From Bacilli bacterium (GTDB taxonomy: Bacteria > Bacillota_I > Bacilli_A > RF39 > UBA660), in the NCBI GenBank assembly GCA_022793145.1, contig JAAWCI010000044.1, positions 1-9,930 on the forward strand: a stretch of 9,930 nucleotides of DNA. Direction: 5' to 3'. How positions within the stretch are numbered: the first letter of the stretch is position 1; the number at the start of each line of letters is the position of its first letter. Of this stretch, positions 1 to 8,487 are shown in pieces. The notes beneath the pieces are model-generated. The model worked only from the letters and a program-made list of their open reading frames with translations, searched no databases and was not told the origin of the DNA. A program made the translations under genes and the position numbers.

Positions 1-180
1 AAATGGCTAATTGGAGATGGAAAAAGTCTTCAAATAATGGCATTATTTCACTTATTTTAGCAAAAATAGAAAAAATTATAAGAATCAAGACAAAAAAAGT
101 AGCATATTCATTTTGAATATACCACTTTGTCAACAATCTGAGATATAGATCTTTATCTATATCCTTATTTTAATATTATA
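1..180. other. Left-edge region, no assignable gene; possible tail of a plus-strand gene
   Basis: Two plus-strand frames are open from the window edge. One ends at TAG 58-60. The other ends at TGA 114-116 and reads as 37 residues beginning MANWRW and rich in Lys and Ile. Either could be the C-terminal end of a plus-strand gene that starts outside the window, but neither shows a recognisable motif. On the minus strand the only open stretch runs from an ATG near 43 to the edge and has no ribosome binding site. A perfect 7-bp inverted repeat (ATATTCA, loop TTT, TGAATAT) lies at 104-120 and a 9-bp one at 142-163. Nothing else is visible. Confidence 0.3.
142..171 (+). terminator. Weak hairpin, possible terminator of an upstream plus-strand gene
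   Basis: GATATAGAT (142-150) and ATCTATATC (155-163) pair perfectly over 9 bp with a 4-nt loop CTTT. The plus-strand 3' side continues CTTATTTT, a loose T-rich tract. The minus-strand side has no T-run, so it would not serve ligA well. The stem is AT-rich and the T-tract is broken, so this is only a candidate. Confidence 0.3.
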
Positions 181-2223
<2,043 letters not shown>

Positions 2224-2281
2224 TTAGAAATTTGTAGTAGAATATGTTATACTTATTTTAAATATTAATTAGACTAGGTAT

Positions 2282-2409
2282 CTTATAAAATATAAGCATT
2301 AACGCATAGATTTTGCAGTTTTTTGTATAAAATAAGCATATAGGAGACTATTTCGGTCTAAACCAAAAGGTTACAATTCATTATACGCTACAATAATAAT
2401 GTCTTATTA
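2282..2409 (+). promoter_or_regulatory. Candidate promoter and operator repeats upstream of the Xre regulator
   Basis: The ligA/HTH divergent gap is about 265 bp. A possible plus-strand promoter is GTTACA (2370-2375) with TAATAA (2394-2399), spacing 18. The -10 is also the left arm of an inverted repeat, TAATAA, loop TGTC, TTATTA (2394-2409). A second repeat, CTTATA-AAA-TATAAG, lies at 2282-2296. An extended -10 look-alike (TGTTATACT, 2245-2253) gives an alternative, longer leader. Small Xre proteins often autorepress from palindromes overlapping their promoter, so 2394-2409 is a reasonable operator guess. All of this is inferred from pattern in AT-rich DNA. Confidence 0.28.
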
Positions 2410-2425
2410 GTAAGGTGTGAGGTTT

Positions 2426-2671
2426 ATGCAATTTAAAAGACTTAAAGACCTAAGAGAAGATCATGATTTTACACAAACAGAATTGGCTTCTATGTTAGGG
2501 ATTTCGCAACGAGGTTATTCTCATTACGAAAAGGGAGATAATGATATTCCTACAGAAATTTTAATTCGTCTTTCACAAATCTATGGAACTTCCACTGATT
2601 ATATTTTAGGTCTTAGCAATCAAAGGGCTAGAGAACATATAAAATCTGAAAAAGATAAAACTCAACTATAA
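2426..2671 (+). CDS. Small Xre-family helix-turn-helix regulator
   Basis: This 81-aa protein is almost entirely one HTH_3/Xre (Cro/CI-like) DNA-binding domain, about residues 4-60. It shows the family pattern LKDLREDHDFTQTELASMLG, then ISQRGYSHYEKGD, then a segment ending YILGLS, with a short charged tail. There is no second domain for ligand binding or oligomerisation. The ATG at 2426 is preferred over the in-frame GTG at 2417, because AAGGTG (2412-2417) lies 8 nt before the ATG and the GTG has no ribosome binding site. It stands alone, divergent from ligA and convergent with galU. It may control itself or genes elsewhere; nothing in the sequence names the target. A phage or plasmid origin is possible, but no phage genes are nearby. 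Confidence 0.9.
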   Translation: MQFKRLKDLREDHDFTQTELASMLGISQRGYSHYEKGDNDIPTEILIRLSQIYGTSTDYILGLSNQRAREHIKSEKDKTQL

Positions 2672-2705
2672 AAAACAGTCTTTATTTGAATAGACTGTTT
2701 TTATT
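2670..2705. terminator. Bidirectional rho-independent terminator between the HTH gene and galU
   Basis: AAAAACAGTCT (2671-2681) pairs with AGACTGTTTTT (2692-2702) around a 10-nt loop. A T-rich tract follows on the plus strand, and A-tract 2670-2675 gives six T on the minus strand, so it can stop transcription both ways. Its left arm starts inside the HTH stop codon (2669-2671) and the galU stop (2706-2708) lies 3 nt beyond the right arm. Confidence 0.88.
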
Positions 2706-3563
2706 TTATATTTTTAATTTGCCTAAATATTCACGCATTGCTTCTGATAAATCTTTTCTGGCTAACGCAAATTCTACATTTGCTTTTATATAACCAATTT
2801 GATTTCCAACATCATAATATGTTCCTTCTAATTTACATGCATAGAAATCCTGTTTCTTCATCAAAGCAAGCAAAGCATCTGTTAATAAATATTCACCATT
2901 TGTCATACCTATTTTTTCAAGTTCTTCAAATATTTCTGGCTTTAGAATATATCTTCCTAAAGTACCATGCTTGCTTGGCGCTTCTTCTAACTTTGGCTTT
3001 TCCACCAATCCTTTTACTTTTCCACTCTCAATATCTTCATATTCTATAATTCCCTTTTGTGGGATCAAATAGTTGTCTAATTCTTCTGCACATAGAACGT
3101 TACAATCATTCTTTTCATATATTTGCATCATTTGTTTTAAGCAAGGAATTTCTGATACAACAATATCATCCCCATATAAAATAGCAAAAGGTTCATCCCC
3201 AATAAAATTCTTTGCCAATCTAACAGCATGCCCTGTTCCTAATGGTTCTCCTTGACGAATATAATAAAACGAAGCTAAATTTGAAATATTCTTTATCATT
3301 TCTAGCTGTTCTAATTTATTGCTTTTTTCTAGTCTCTTTTCTAATTCAAAGCTTCTATCAAAGTGGTCTTCAATATTTTTTTTATATGGACTTGTTATAA
3401 ATAAAATCTCTTCTATTCCACTCTTTACTGCTTCTTCTACAATATACTCTATCGTTGGCTTATCAACAATTGGAAGCATTTCTTTGGCTAATGCTTTCGT
3501 AGCTGGTAAAAATCTTGTTCCCATTCCTGCAACAGGAATAATTGCTTTTCTTACCCTTTTCAT
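2706..3563 (-). CDS. galU: UTP--glucose-1-phosphate uridylyltransferase GalU
   Basis: GalU makes UDP-glucose from UTP and glucose-1-phosphate in the cytoplasm, feeding glycolipid, teichoic acid, polysaccharide and galactose pathways. The 285-aa length is typical. Visible landmarks are the nucleotide-binding loop GMGTRFLPATK (13-23) with Lys28 in AKEMLP, QGEPLGTGHA (104-113), the metal-binding GDD (131-133), VEKP (187-190), GRYIL (203-207) and EGTYYDVGN (246-254). The start ATG has AAGGA about 9 nt upstream. That ATG overlaps the TGA stop of the small upstream membrane-protein gene (ATGA arrangement), so translation is probably coupled, and galU is the last gene of the pcrA operon. It ends at the bidirectional terminator 2670-2705. 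All key motifs are intact. Confidence 0.96.
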   Translation of the reverse strand: MKRVRKAIIPVAGMGTRFLPATKALAKEMLPIVDKPTIEYIVEEAVKSGIEEILFITSPYKKNIEDHFDRSFELEKRLEKSNKLEQLEMIKNISNLASFYYIRQGEPLGTGHAVRLAKNFIGDEPFAILYGDDIVVSEIPCLKQMMQIYEKNDCNVLCAEELDNYLIPQKGIIEYEDIESGKVKGLVEKPKLEEAPSKHGTLGRYILKPEIFEELEKIGMTNGEYLLTDALLALMKKQDFYACKLEGTYYDVGNQIGYIKANVEFALARKDLSEAMREYLGKLKI

Positions 3564-3724
3564 ATTTGGTTGTCCTTATGAAGTGCAGAATAACCTAAAA
3601 AGAATGCGGCTAGAGCAATTAATATAATTACTACCCAGAAAAATGGATTGTTATGATGTCTAAATACAAAGTCGCGAAAGGGTTCTATCCATTCTTGTAA
3701 AGTGTCTAAAATATTTAATATCAT
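3560..3724 (-). CDS. Small single-span membrane protein between pcrA and galU
   Basis: This is a 54-codon ORF, beginning MILNILDTLQEW. The N-terminal half (residues 1-27) is amphipathic with Arg and His near the membrane boundary (RHHNN at 22-26). One strong hydrophobic segment follows at 28-48 (starts FFWVVIILIALAAFFLG), then a polar tail (HKDNQI). The start is well supported: GGTGAT (3728-3733) lies 3 nt upstream and overlaps the last base of the pcrA stop, and the TGA stop overlaps the galU ATG by 4 nt. Tight fit on both sides argues for a real, co-translated gene. Short size makes automatic gene callers likely to skip it. I recognise no family. A membrane micropeptide is the safe description; any link to helicase or UDP-glucose function is unproven. 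Confidence 0.78.
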   Translation of the reverse strand: MILNILDTLQEWIEPFRDFVFRHHNNPFFWVVIILIALAAFFLGYSALHKDNQI

Positions 3725-3732
3725 AATATCAC

Positions 3733-5826
3733 CTATACCTTTTCTAAACTTTTATGTCCTTTTAGAACTTTTTTTATTCCGTGAGGATGAGGAAATGCAA
3801 CTGTTAGTATTTTTGTTTCTATTCCTAATATTACGCCTGTTCCAAATACACTATGATGAACTTTATCTCCTACTCCATATTCTATACTTTCATCAATTAT
3901 CATATCTTCCAATTTAGAACATGTAGTACTATCATCTACTACGCCTTGATCTTTCATCAATAAATCTTCATCTATTTCTTCAATAAATCGACTAGGAGGA
4001 TTGACGCTATCCATACCATATAAAGTTCTTCTTTTGGCGTTTACCAAATAGAGTTCCTTTTTTGCTCTGGTTATTGCAACATAGCATAGCCTTCTTTCCT
4101 CTTCTATCCCATAACGATCTAATAATGAATTGTTGTGAGGAAATAAAGATTCTTCCATCCCAATTAAAAATACATAATTAAATTCTAGTCCTTTGGCGCT
4201 ATGAACAGTCATTAAAGTTACCACATTATTATTTTCTTTATGTTCCTCTATATCTGATACCAGGCTGATTTCCATCAAAAATTCTTCTAATGAGACAATT
4301 CCATTTCGCTCTTCAAATCCTTTTGTAATCGATTTGAATTCTTCTAAATTTTCTAATCTAACTTCAGCTTCAATACTATCTTCATTAATTAAATCTTGGC
4401 GCATTCCTGTCTCACTTAGTACGAGCTCTACCAATTCTGTTAAAGAGCAGTTTTCACTTTTTTCTCTTAATCGCTCTATTAATGTTTTAAATTGTAATTC
4501 TTTTCCTGTTTCAATTGCATGATATAAACTCACATGCTCCTTTTCTGCTTTTTCAGTCAATGATTCTAATGTTTTTAATCCAATTCCTCTTTTTGGAACA
4601 TTAATCACTCGAAGCAAACTAATATCATCATGCTGGTTATATAATAATTTTAAATAACAAATTAAATCTTTGATTTCTTTTCGGTTATAGAAATAAAAAC
4701 TGCCAACCACTTTATAAGGAATGCCTTGTCTTAATAATGCTTCTTCCATATTTCTAGACTGAGCATTGGTTCTATATAAAACTGCAATTTGATTTTCCAT
4801 TATTCCCTTATCTCTCAATTTTTCAATTTGCTGCATTACATAATATGCTTCTTCTTTTTCATCAAAACTGCGATGATAATGAATTTTTACTCCTTCTTCA
4901 TTTTGTGTCCATAAATTTTTTTCTTTTCTATCTTTATTATTTTTTATGACATCATTCGCTGCTTTTAAAATATTTCCTGTAGAACGATAGTTTTCTTCTA
5001 GCAAAATTACATTCGCTTCTGGATAGTCTTTTTCAAAATTTAAAATGTTCTTGTAATTTGCCCCTCTAAAACTATAAATACTCTGATCATTATCGCCAAC
5101 AACACAGACATTCTTATATTTTGCACCCATCATTTTTATTAAAATATATTGTGCTTCATTTGTATCCTGGTACTCATCTACAAGAATATATTGAAATCGT
5201 TCCTGATATTTTTTTAGCACGTCTGGATAAGTACGAAATAACTCAATTGGTAACATCAACAAATCATCAAAATCAAGAGAATTATTAATTTTTAATTTTT
5301 GTTGATATCGATCATATACTTCTAATACTTTTTCTTCAAAATCAGTATTTGCAAATTTCGCATATTCTGCTACTGTCATCAATTCATTTTTTGCGCCACT
5401 AATTTTACTTCTAATCGCACGTGGATTATATTCTTTTGGATCTAAATTTAAATCTTTTAATATTTTTTTTATTACAGTAAGTGAATCATCACTATCAATA
5501 ATAGTAAAATTGTTTTCATAACCCAATTTTTCATAATTTTCTCGCATAATTAATAAACCAAGAGAGTGAAATGTAGATATCTGAATTTGATATGCCACTG
5601 GCCCTAATATATTAAGAACTCTTTCCTTCATCTCTTTTGCAGCTTTATTGGTAAAAGTAATTGCTAAAATGTGATAAGGTGCAACTCCCATTTGTTGCAC
5701 TAAATACGCAACTCGAGTTGTTAATACCTTTGTTTTTCCGCTTCCTGCTCCCGCTAATACCAAAAGTGGTCCTTCTGTTGTTGTTACTGCTTCTTTCTGC
5801 TTTTCATTTAAAGTTTCTATATCCAT
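3733..5826 (-). CDS. pcrA: ATP-dependent DNA helicase PcrA (UvrD/Rep family)
   Basis: PcrA is a 3'-5' superfamily 1A helicase that acts in repair, replication restart, RecA filament removal and transcription-coupled processes. At 697 aa it is slightly shorter than common PcrA proteins (about 720-740). Motifs appear in order: Walker A GAGSGKT (26-32, Lys31), Ia AITFTNKAA (55-63), Walker B DEYQDT (217-222), III GDNDQSIYSFRGA (244-256), IV around YRTNAQSR (351-358), V VHSAKGLEF (541-549) and VI YVAITRAKK (582-590). The C-terminal Tudor-like module (about 650-697, GDKVHHSVFGTGVI) is the part known in other PcrA/UvrD proteins to contact RNA polymerase. The ATG at 5826 has GGTGA 6 nt upstream. It is the first gene of pcrA-small membrane protein-galU; ligA is not next to it. 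Confidence 0.97.
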   Translation of the reverse strand: MDIETLNEKQKEAVTTTEGPLLVLAGAGSGKTKVLTTRVAYLVQQMGVAPYHILAITFTNKAAKEMKERVLNILGPVAYQIQISTFHSLGLLIMRENYEKLGYENNFTIIDSDDSLTVIKKILKDLNLDPKEYNPRAIRSKISGAKNELMTVAEYAKFANTDFEEKVLEVYDRYQQKLKINNSLDFDDLLMLPIELFRTYPDVLKKYQERFQYILVDEYQDTNEAQYILIKMMGAKYKNVCVVGDNDQSIYSFRGANYKNILNFEKDYPEANVILLEENYRSTGNILKAANDVIKNNKDRKEKNLWTQNEEGVKIHYHRSFDEKEEAYYVMQQIEKLRDKGIMENQIAVLYRTNAQSRNMEEALLRQGIPYKVVGSFYFYNRKEIKDLICYLKLLYNQHDDISLLRVINVPKRGIGLKTLESLTEKAEKEHVSLYHAIETGKELQFKTLIERLREKSENCSLTELVELVLSETGMRQDLINEDSIEAEVRLENLEEFKSITKGFEERNGIVSLEEFLMEISLVSDIEEHKENNNVVTLMTVHSAKGLEFNYVFLIGMEESLFPHNNSLLDRYGIEEERRLCYVAITRAKKELYLVNAKRRTLYGMDSVNPPSRFIEEIDEDLLMKDQGVVDDSTTCSKLEDMIIDESIEYGVGDKVHHSVFGTGVILGIETKILTVAFPHPHGIKKVLKGHKSLEKV

Positions 5827-5843
5827 ATGCTTTCACCACTATA

Positions 5844-5871
5844 ATCATAACACAAAAATAGTTCTTCACAA
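5844..5871 (-). promoter_or_regulatory. Promoter of the pcrA operon
   Basis: On the minus strand TTGTGA (5871-5866) is followed after 16 nt by TATGAT (5849-5844), preceded by TGT to make an extended -10 (TGTTATGAT). The predicted +1 is about 5837, exactly at the GGTGA Shine-Dalgarno of pcrA, so the leader would be only about 11 nt. Confidence 0.55.
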
Positions 5872-5886
5872 AGGATTTCACAAAAT

Positions 5887-5936
5887 TTCTAAAATATTAT
5901 TAGGCATTCTTAATAACACATAATCCTATTTTAGAA
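5887..5936. promoter_or_regulatory. Nested inverted repeat in the pcrA/ABC-operon divergent region
   Basis: TTCTAAAATA (5887-5896) and TATTTTAGAA (5927-5936) are perfect 10-nt inverted arms. Directly inside the left arm lies TTATTA (5897-5902), which pairs with TAATAA (5911-5916); the right side has a 10-nt bulge (5917-5926). The outer right arm overlaps a possible plus-strand -10 (TAGAAT 5932-5937, or TATATT 5937-5942) for the ABC operon, for which no good -35 is visible. It could be an operator or an RNA hairpin. Both arms are AT-rich, so chance is a real possibility. Confidence 0.35.
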
Positions 5937-5968
5937 TATATTAAAAATGAAAAGAAAGGGGAATTTGT

Positions 5969-6961
5969 TTGAAAAAATTTGTTTTACCGTTAATCGCACT
6001 TTTTATTATTGCAGGATTATGTAGCTTATTTTTCCTAAATAATAAGAAAAGTAATCTTACAAAAATAAAAGTTGCAGAAGTTACTCATAGTATTTTCTAT
6101 GCGCCACAATATGTAGCTCACTCTTTAGGATATTTTGAGGAAGAAGGATTAGATGTTGAAATACTTCTTGTTCCTGGAGCAGATAAAGTTACTGCAGCAG
6201 TATTATCTGGAGATGTTCAAATTGGATTTTGTGGTAGTGAAGCAACTATTTATGTTTACAATCAAGGAGAAAAAGATTATTTAGTTAATTTTGCTGCTTT
6301 AACTAAAAGGGATGGAAGTTTTTTAGTATCAAGAGAAAAATATGACAATTTTACATTAAATGATTTAAAAGGGAAAACCGTTATTGGTGGAAGAAAAGGC
6401 GGTATGCCAGAAATGACTTTTGAATGGGCATTAAAACAAAATGGAATAGATCCTAAAAAAGATTTAGATATTGATACAAGTGTTGCATTTGCTTCTATGG
6501 CTGGAACTTTTATAGGTGGAAATGGAGATTTCGTAACTTTATTTGAACCTCAAGCATTACAAATTGAACAGCAAGGATATGGTTATGTTGTTGCCTCTGT
6601 AGGGGAACTTGGAGGGGTTGTTCCTTATACATCATATAATGCAAAAAAAAGTTATATCGATGAACATGAAAAAGAAGTAAAAGGATTTGCAAAAGCAATT
6701 CAAAAAGGATTAGACTATGTTCATACTCATAGTGATGAAGAAGTCGCAAAAGCGATTACATCTTATTTTCCAGATACTTCTATGAACGATTTGGTAAAGA
6801 TTGTAAAACGTTATCGTGAAAATGATTCTTGGTTCCAAACAACTGAAATTGCAGAACAAGATTACAAACATATTGAAGAAATCGTAGAAAGTGCTGGCGA
6901 ATTATCAAAAAAAGCTCCATACGACAAGCTTGTTACAACTGAGTTTTCTAATTATGAATAA
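5969..6961 (+). CDS. ABC importer substrate-binding protein, NMT1/THI5-like (SsuA/ThiY-type)
   Basis: This 330-aa protein has an N-terminal hydrophobic export segment (KK at 2-3, core about 4-23) followed by a type-2 periplasmic-binding fold. Typical family signatures are IKVAEVTHSIFYAPQYVA (33-50), LGYFEEEGLDVEI (53-65), LSGDVQIGFCGSEA (79-92), LKGKTVIGGRKGG (133-145) and GDFVTLFEP (186-194). Cys18 follows AGL, a poor lipobox because Leu is not the usual residue before the Cys; it may be a lipoprotein or simply membrane-anchored. The start is TTG at 5969, 7 nt after a strong GAAAGGGG. It is the first gene of the importer operon and overlaps the ATPase by 8 nt. Relatives import thiamine pyrimidines, sulfonates, taurine or riboflavin-type compounds; the substrate here is not decidable. 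No TPP riboswitch precedes it. Confidence 0.9.
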   Translation: MKKFVLPLIALFIIAGLCSLFFLNNKKSNLTKIKVAEVTHSIFYAPQYVAHSLGYFEEEGLDVEILLVPGADKVTAAVLSGDVQIGFCGSEATIYVYNQGEKDYLVNFAALTKRDGSFLVSREKYDNFTLNDLKGKTVIGGRKGGMPEMTFEWALKQNGIDPKKDLDIDTSVAFASMAGTFIGGNGDFVTLFEPQALQIEQQGYGYVVASVGELGGVVPYTSYNAKKSYIDEHEKEVKGFAKAIQKGLDYVHTHSDEEVAKAITSYFPDTSMNDLVKIVKRYRENDSWFQTTEIAEQDYKHIEEIVESAGELSKKAPYDKLVTTEFSNYE

Positions 6962-7700
6962 TATTTTAGAAATAAAAAATTTAAAGAAAAGTTATCATAC
7001 AAAAGATTCTGAAATTTTAGCTGTGGAAAACTTTTCTTATTCCTTGTCAGATGGAGATTTTATTGCCATTGTAGGTCCTAGTGGATGTGGAAAATCAACT
7101 ATTTTATCAATTTTATGTGGATTAGAAAACAAATCTGATGGAGAAATTATAATTAAGGATAATTATAAAATTGGATATATGCTACAGCAAGATAGTTTAT
7201 TTCCATTTCGTACCATTTTAAGCAATTGCTTATTAGGGTTGGAAATTAATCATGAGTTAACCGAAGAAAAAAAACAGAAAGTGATTGAATTATTATCTAC
7301 ATATGGACTAAAAGATTTTATTAATAGTTACCCAGATGAACTATCTGGTGGGATGAGACAACGTGTTGCGCTCATTAGAACACTTGCTACAGATCCAGAT
7401 ATTCTGCTTCTTGATGAACCTTTTTCAGCCCTTGATTATCAGTCTAGATTAGCTGTTTCTGATGATGTTTATAGAATTATTAAACAAGAGAAAAAAAGTG
7501 CTATTATTGTCACACATGATTTAGCGGAAGCTATTAGTCTTGCTAGTAAAGTAATTGTACTATCAGAACGTCCTAGTAAAATTAAAAAAATATTTGATAT
7601 TAATTTATCAAATCGTTCTACGCCAATAGAAAATAGAAAAGCCAAAGAGTTTTCAGAATATTATGATGCAATATGGAAGGAAATTGATTTCCATGTTTAG
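6954..7700 (+). CDS. ABC importer ATPase subunit (SsuB/TauB/ThiZ-type)
   Basis: This 248-aa cytoplasmic ATPase powers the adjacent importer. It has Walker A GPSGCGKST (41-49), Q-loop MLQQDSLFPFRT (76-87), signature LSGGMRQRVAL (120-130), Walker B ILLLDEP (140-146), D-loop SALD (148-151) and switch His178 in VTHD. All catalytic elements are intact. The ATG at 6954 is chosen because domain homology begins there (NILEIKNLKKSY); the longer frame from 6891 lies wholly inside the binding-protein gene. The start overlaps the previous stop by 8 nt and has no clear Shine-Dalgarno, which suggests translational coupling. The C-terminal 40 residues hold the short tail seen in nitrate/sulfonate/taurine-type ATPases, without an extra regulatory domain. 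Confidence 0.95.
   Translation: MNNILEIKNLKKSYHTKDSEILAVENFSYSLSDGDFIAIVGPSGCGKSTILSILCGLENKSDGEIIIKDNYKIGYMLQQDSLFPFRTILSNCLLGLEINHELTEEKKQKVIELLSTYGLKDFINSYPDELSGGMRQRVALIRTLATDPDILLLDEPFSALDYQSRLAVSDDVYRIIKQEKKSAIIVTHDLAEAISLASKVIVLSERPSKIKKIFDINLSNRSTPIENRKAKEFSEYYDAIWKEIDFHV
7679..7692 (+). promoter_or_regulatory. Small hairpin over the permease ribosome binding site
   Basis: GGAAA (7679-7683) pairs with TTTCC (7688-7692) around TTGA and ends exactly before the permease ATG (7693). The left arm holds the only Shine-Dalgarno-like sequence (GGAAGGAAA). In RNA this could hide the site until a ribosome finishing the ATPase gene opens it. The stem is only 5 bp, so the effect is a guess. Confidence 0.35.
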
Positions 7701-8478
7701 TGAAGAACATCGTCTATTTATTAAAAAGCGAAAGAGAAATCAGTTCTATGTTCGCTTTACCCAGATTTCTATTTTGATATTCTTCTTTATTCTTTGGCAA
7801 TGTTTAGCTGATTTTCATGTGATTAATACATTCATTTTTTCAAGTCCTAAACAAATGTTTTCCACAATTATCGGTTTACATAAAACTGGCGATTTGTACC
7901 AACATATTTGGGTGACTATATATGAAACTTTAATTAGTTTTGGTTTGGGTACTTTCTTGGGTTTAATTATCGCAACAATCTTGTGGTGGTTCCCATTTGT
8001 TTCCAAAGTAACAGACCCATATTTAACTATTCTAAATAGTTTGCCAAAAGTTGCACTTGGACCAATTATCATCATTTGGTGTGGTGCTGGTATTCGTTCT
8101 ATTATCTTTATGGCTCTTTTAATTTCTCTTATTATAACAGTTATTAATATTTATCAAAGCTTTATCAATACAGATAAAAATAAAATTAAATTAATGCAGT
8201 CATTACATGCAAATAAATGGCAGATTTATACAAAGCTTGTTTTCCCAAATAGTTTTAAGGATTTTATCAGTACTTTGAAAATTAATATTAGTATGTCTTT
8301 AATTGGAGTGATCATGGGAGAATTTCTAGTTTCTAAAGAAGGTATTGGATATTTAATTATGTATGGTTCACAAGTGTTTAATTTAAATTTAGTAATTGCT
8401 GGAATCTTCATTTTATGTTTAGTCGCTGCTGTTATGTATTATTGTATTTTATATTTAGAAAAAAGACTATCACGTTAG
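7693..8478 (+). CDS. ABC importer permease subunit (SsuC/TauC/ThiX-type)
   Basis: This 261-aa inner-membrane protein of the BPD_transp_1 family forms the channel of the importer, probably as a homodimer. About six hydrophobic spans are visible, near residues 24-40, 80-100, 118-131, 135-155, 198-212 and 232-255. The ATPase-contacting EAA loop lies at about 169-188 (LHANKWQIYTKLVFPNS), followed by the usual GEFLVSKEGIGYLI segment (209-222). The position that is normally Gly in this loop is His172, a mild oddity. The ATG at 7693 is preferred over upstream ATGs at 7663 and 7666, which lie inside the ATPase gene, because it has an AAGGAAA-type site upstream and overlaps the ATPase stop by 8 nt, repeating the previous junction. 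The stop codon lies inside the following terminator. Confidence 0.94.
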   Translation: MFSEEHRLFIKKRKRNQFYVRFTQISILIFFFILWQCLADFHVINTFIFSSPKQMFSTIIGLHKTGDLYQHIWVTIYETLISFGLGTFLGLIIATILWWFPFVSKVTDPYLTILNSLPKVALGPIIIIWCGAGIRSIIFMALLISLIITVINIYQSFINTDKNKIKLMQSLHANKWQIYTKLVFPNSFKDFISTLKINISMSLIGVIMGEFLVSKEGIGYLIMYGSQVFNLNLVIAGIFILCLVAAVMYYCILYLEKRLSR

Positions 8479-8487
8479 TCTTTTTTT
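8459..8487. terminator. Bidirectional rho-independent terminator, ABC operon / ATP-grasp gene
   Basis: AAAAAAGACTA (8459-8469) pairs with TAGTCTTTTTT (8476-8486) around the loop TCACGT. Seven T follow on the plus strand and six on the minus strand. The permease stop TAG (8476-8478) is part of the right arm, and the ATP-grasp stop (8486-8488, minus) starts in its T-tract, so the two genes almost touch through this hairpin. Confidence 0.9.

Noticed and set aside
120..141. Minus-strand TTGACA (near 134-129) as a promoter reading leftward.
   Set aside because: The -10 at 17-nt spacing reads TGAATA and no supported minus-strand gene follows before the window edge.
2738..5861. Open frames on the plus strand opposite galU and pcrA (for example 2738-3049, 3319-3627, 3702-3917, 5661-5861).
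   Set aside because: They lie antisense to well-supported genes, encode Phe/Leu-rich low-complexity strings without motifs, and lack good ribosome binding sites.
5827..5968. Possible TPP or other riboswitch ahead of the NMT1-type importer.
   Set aside because: No CTGAGA-type THI-box core or other recognisable riboswitch consensus is present; only AT-rich inverted repeats are seen.
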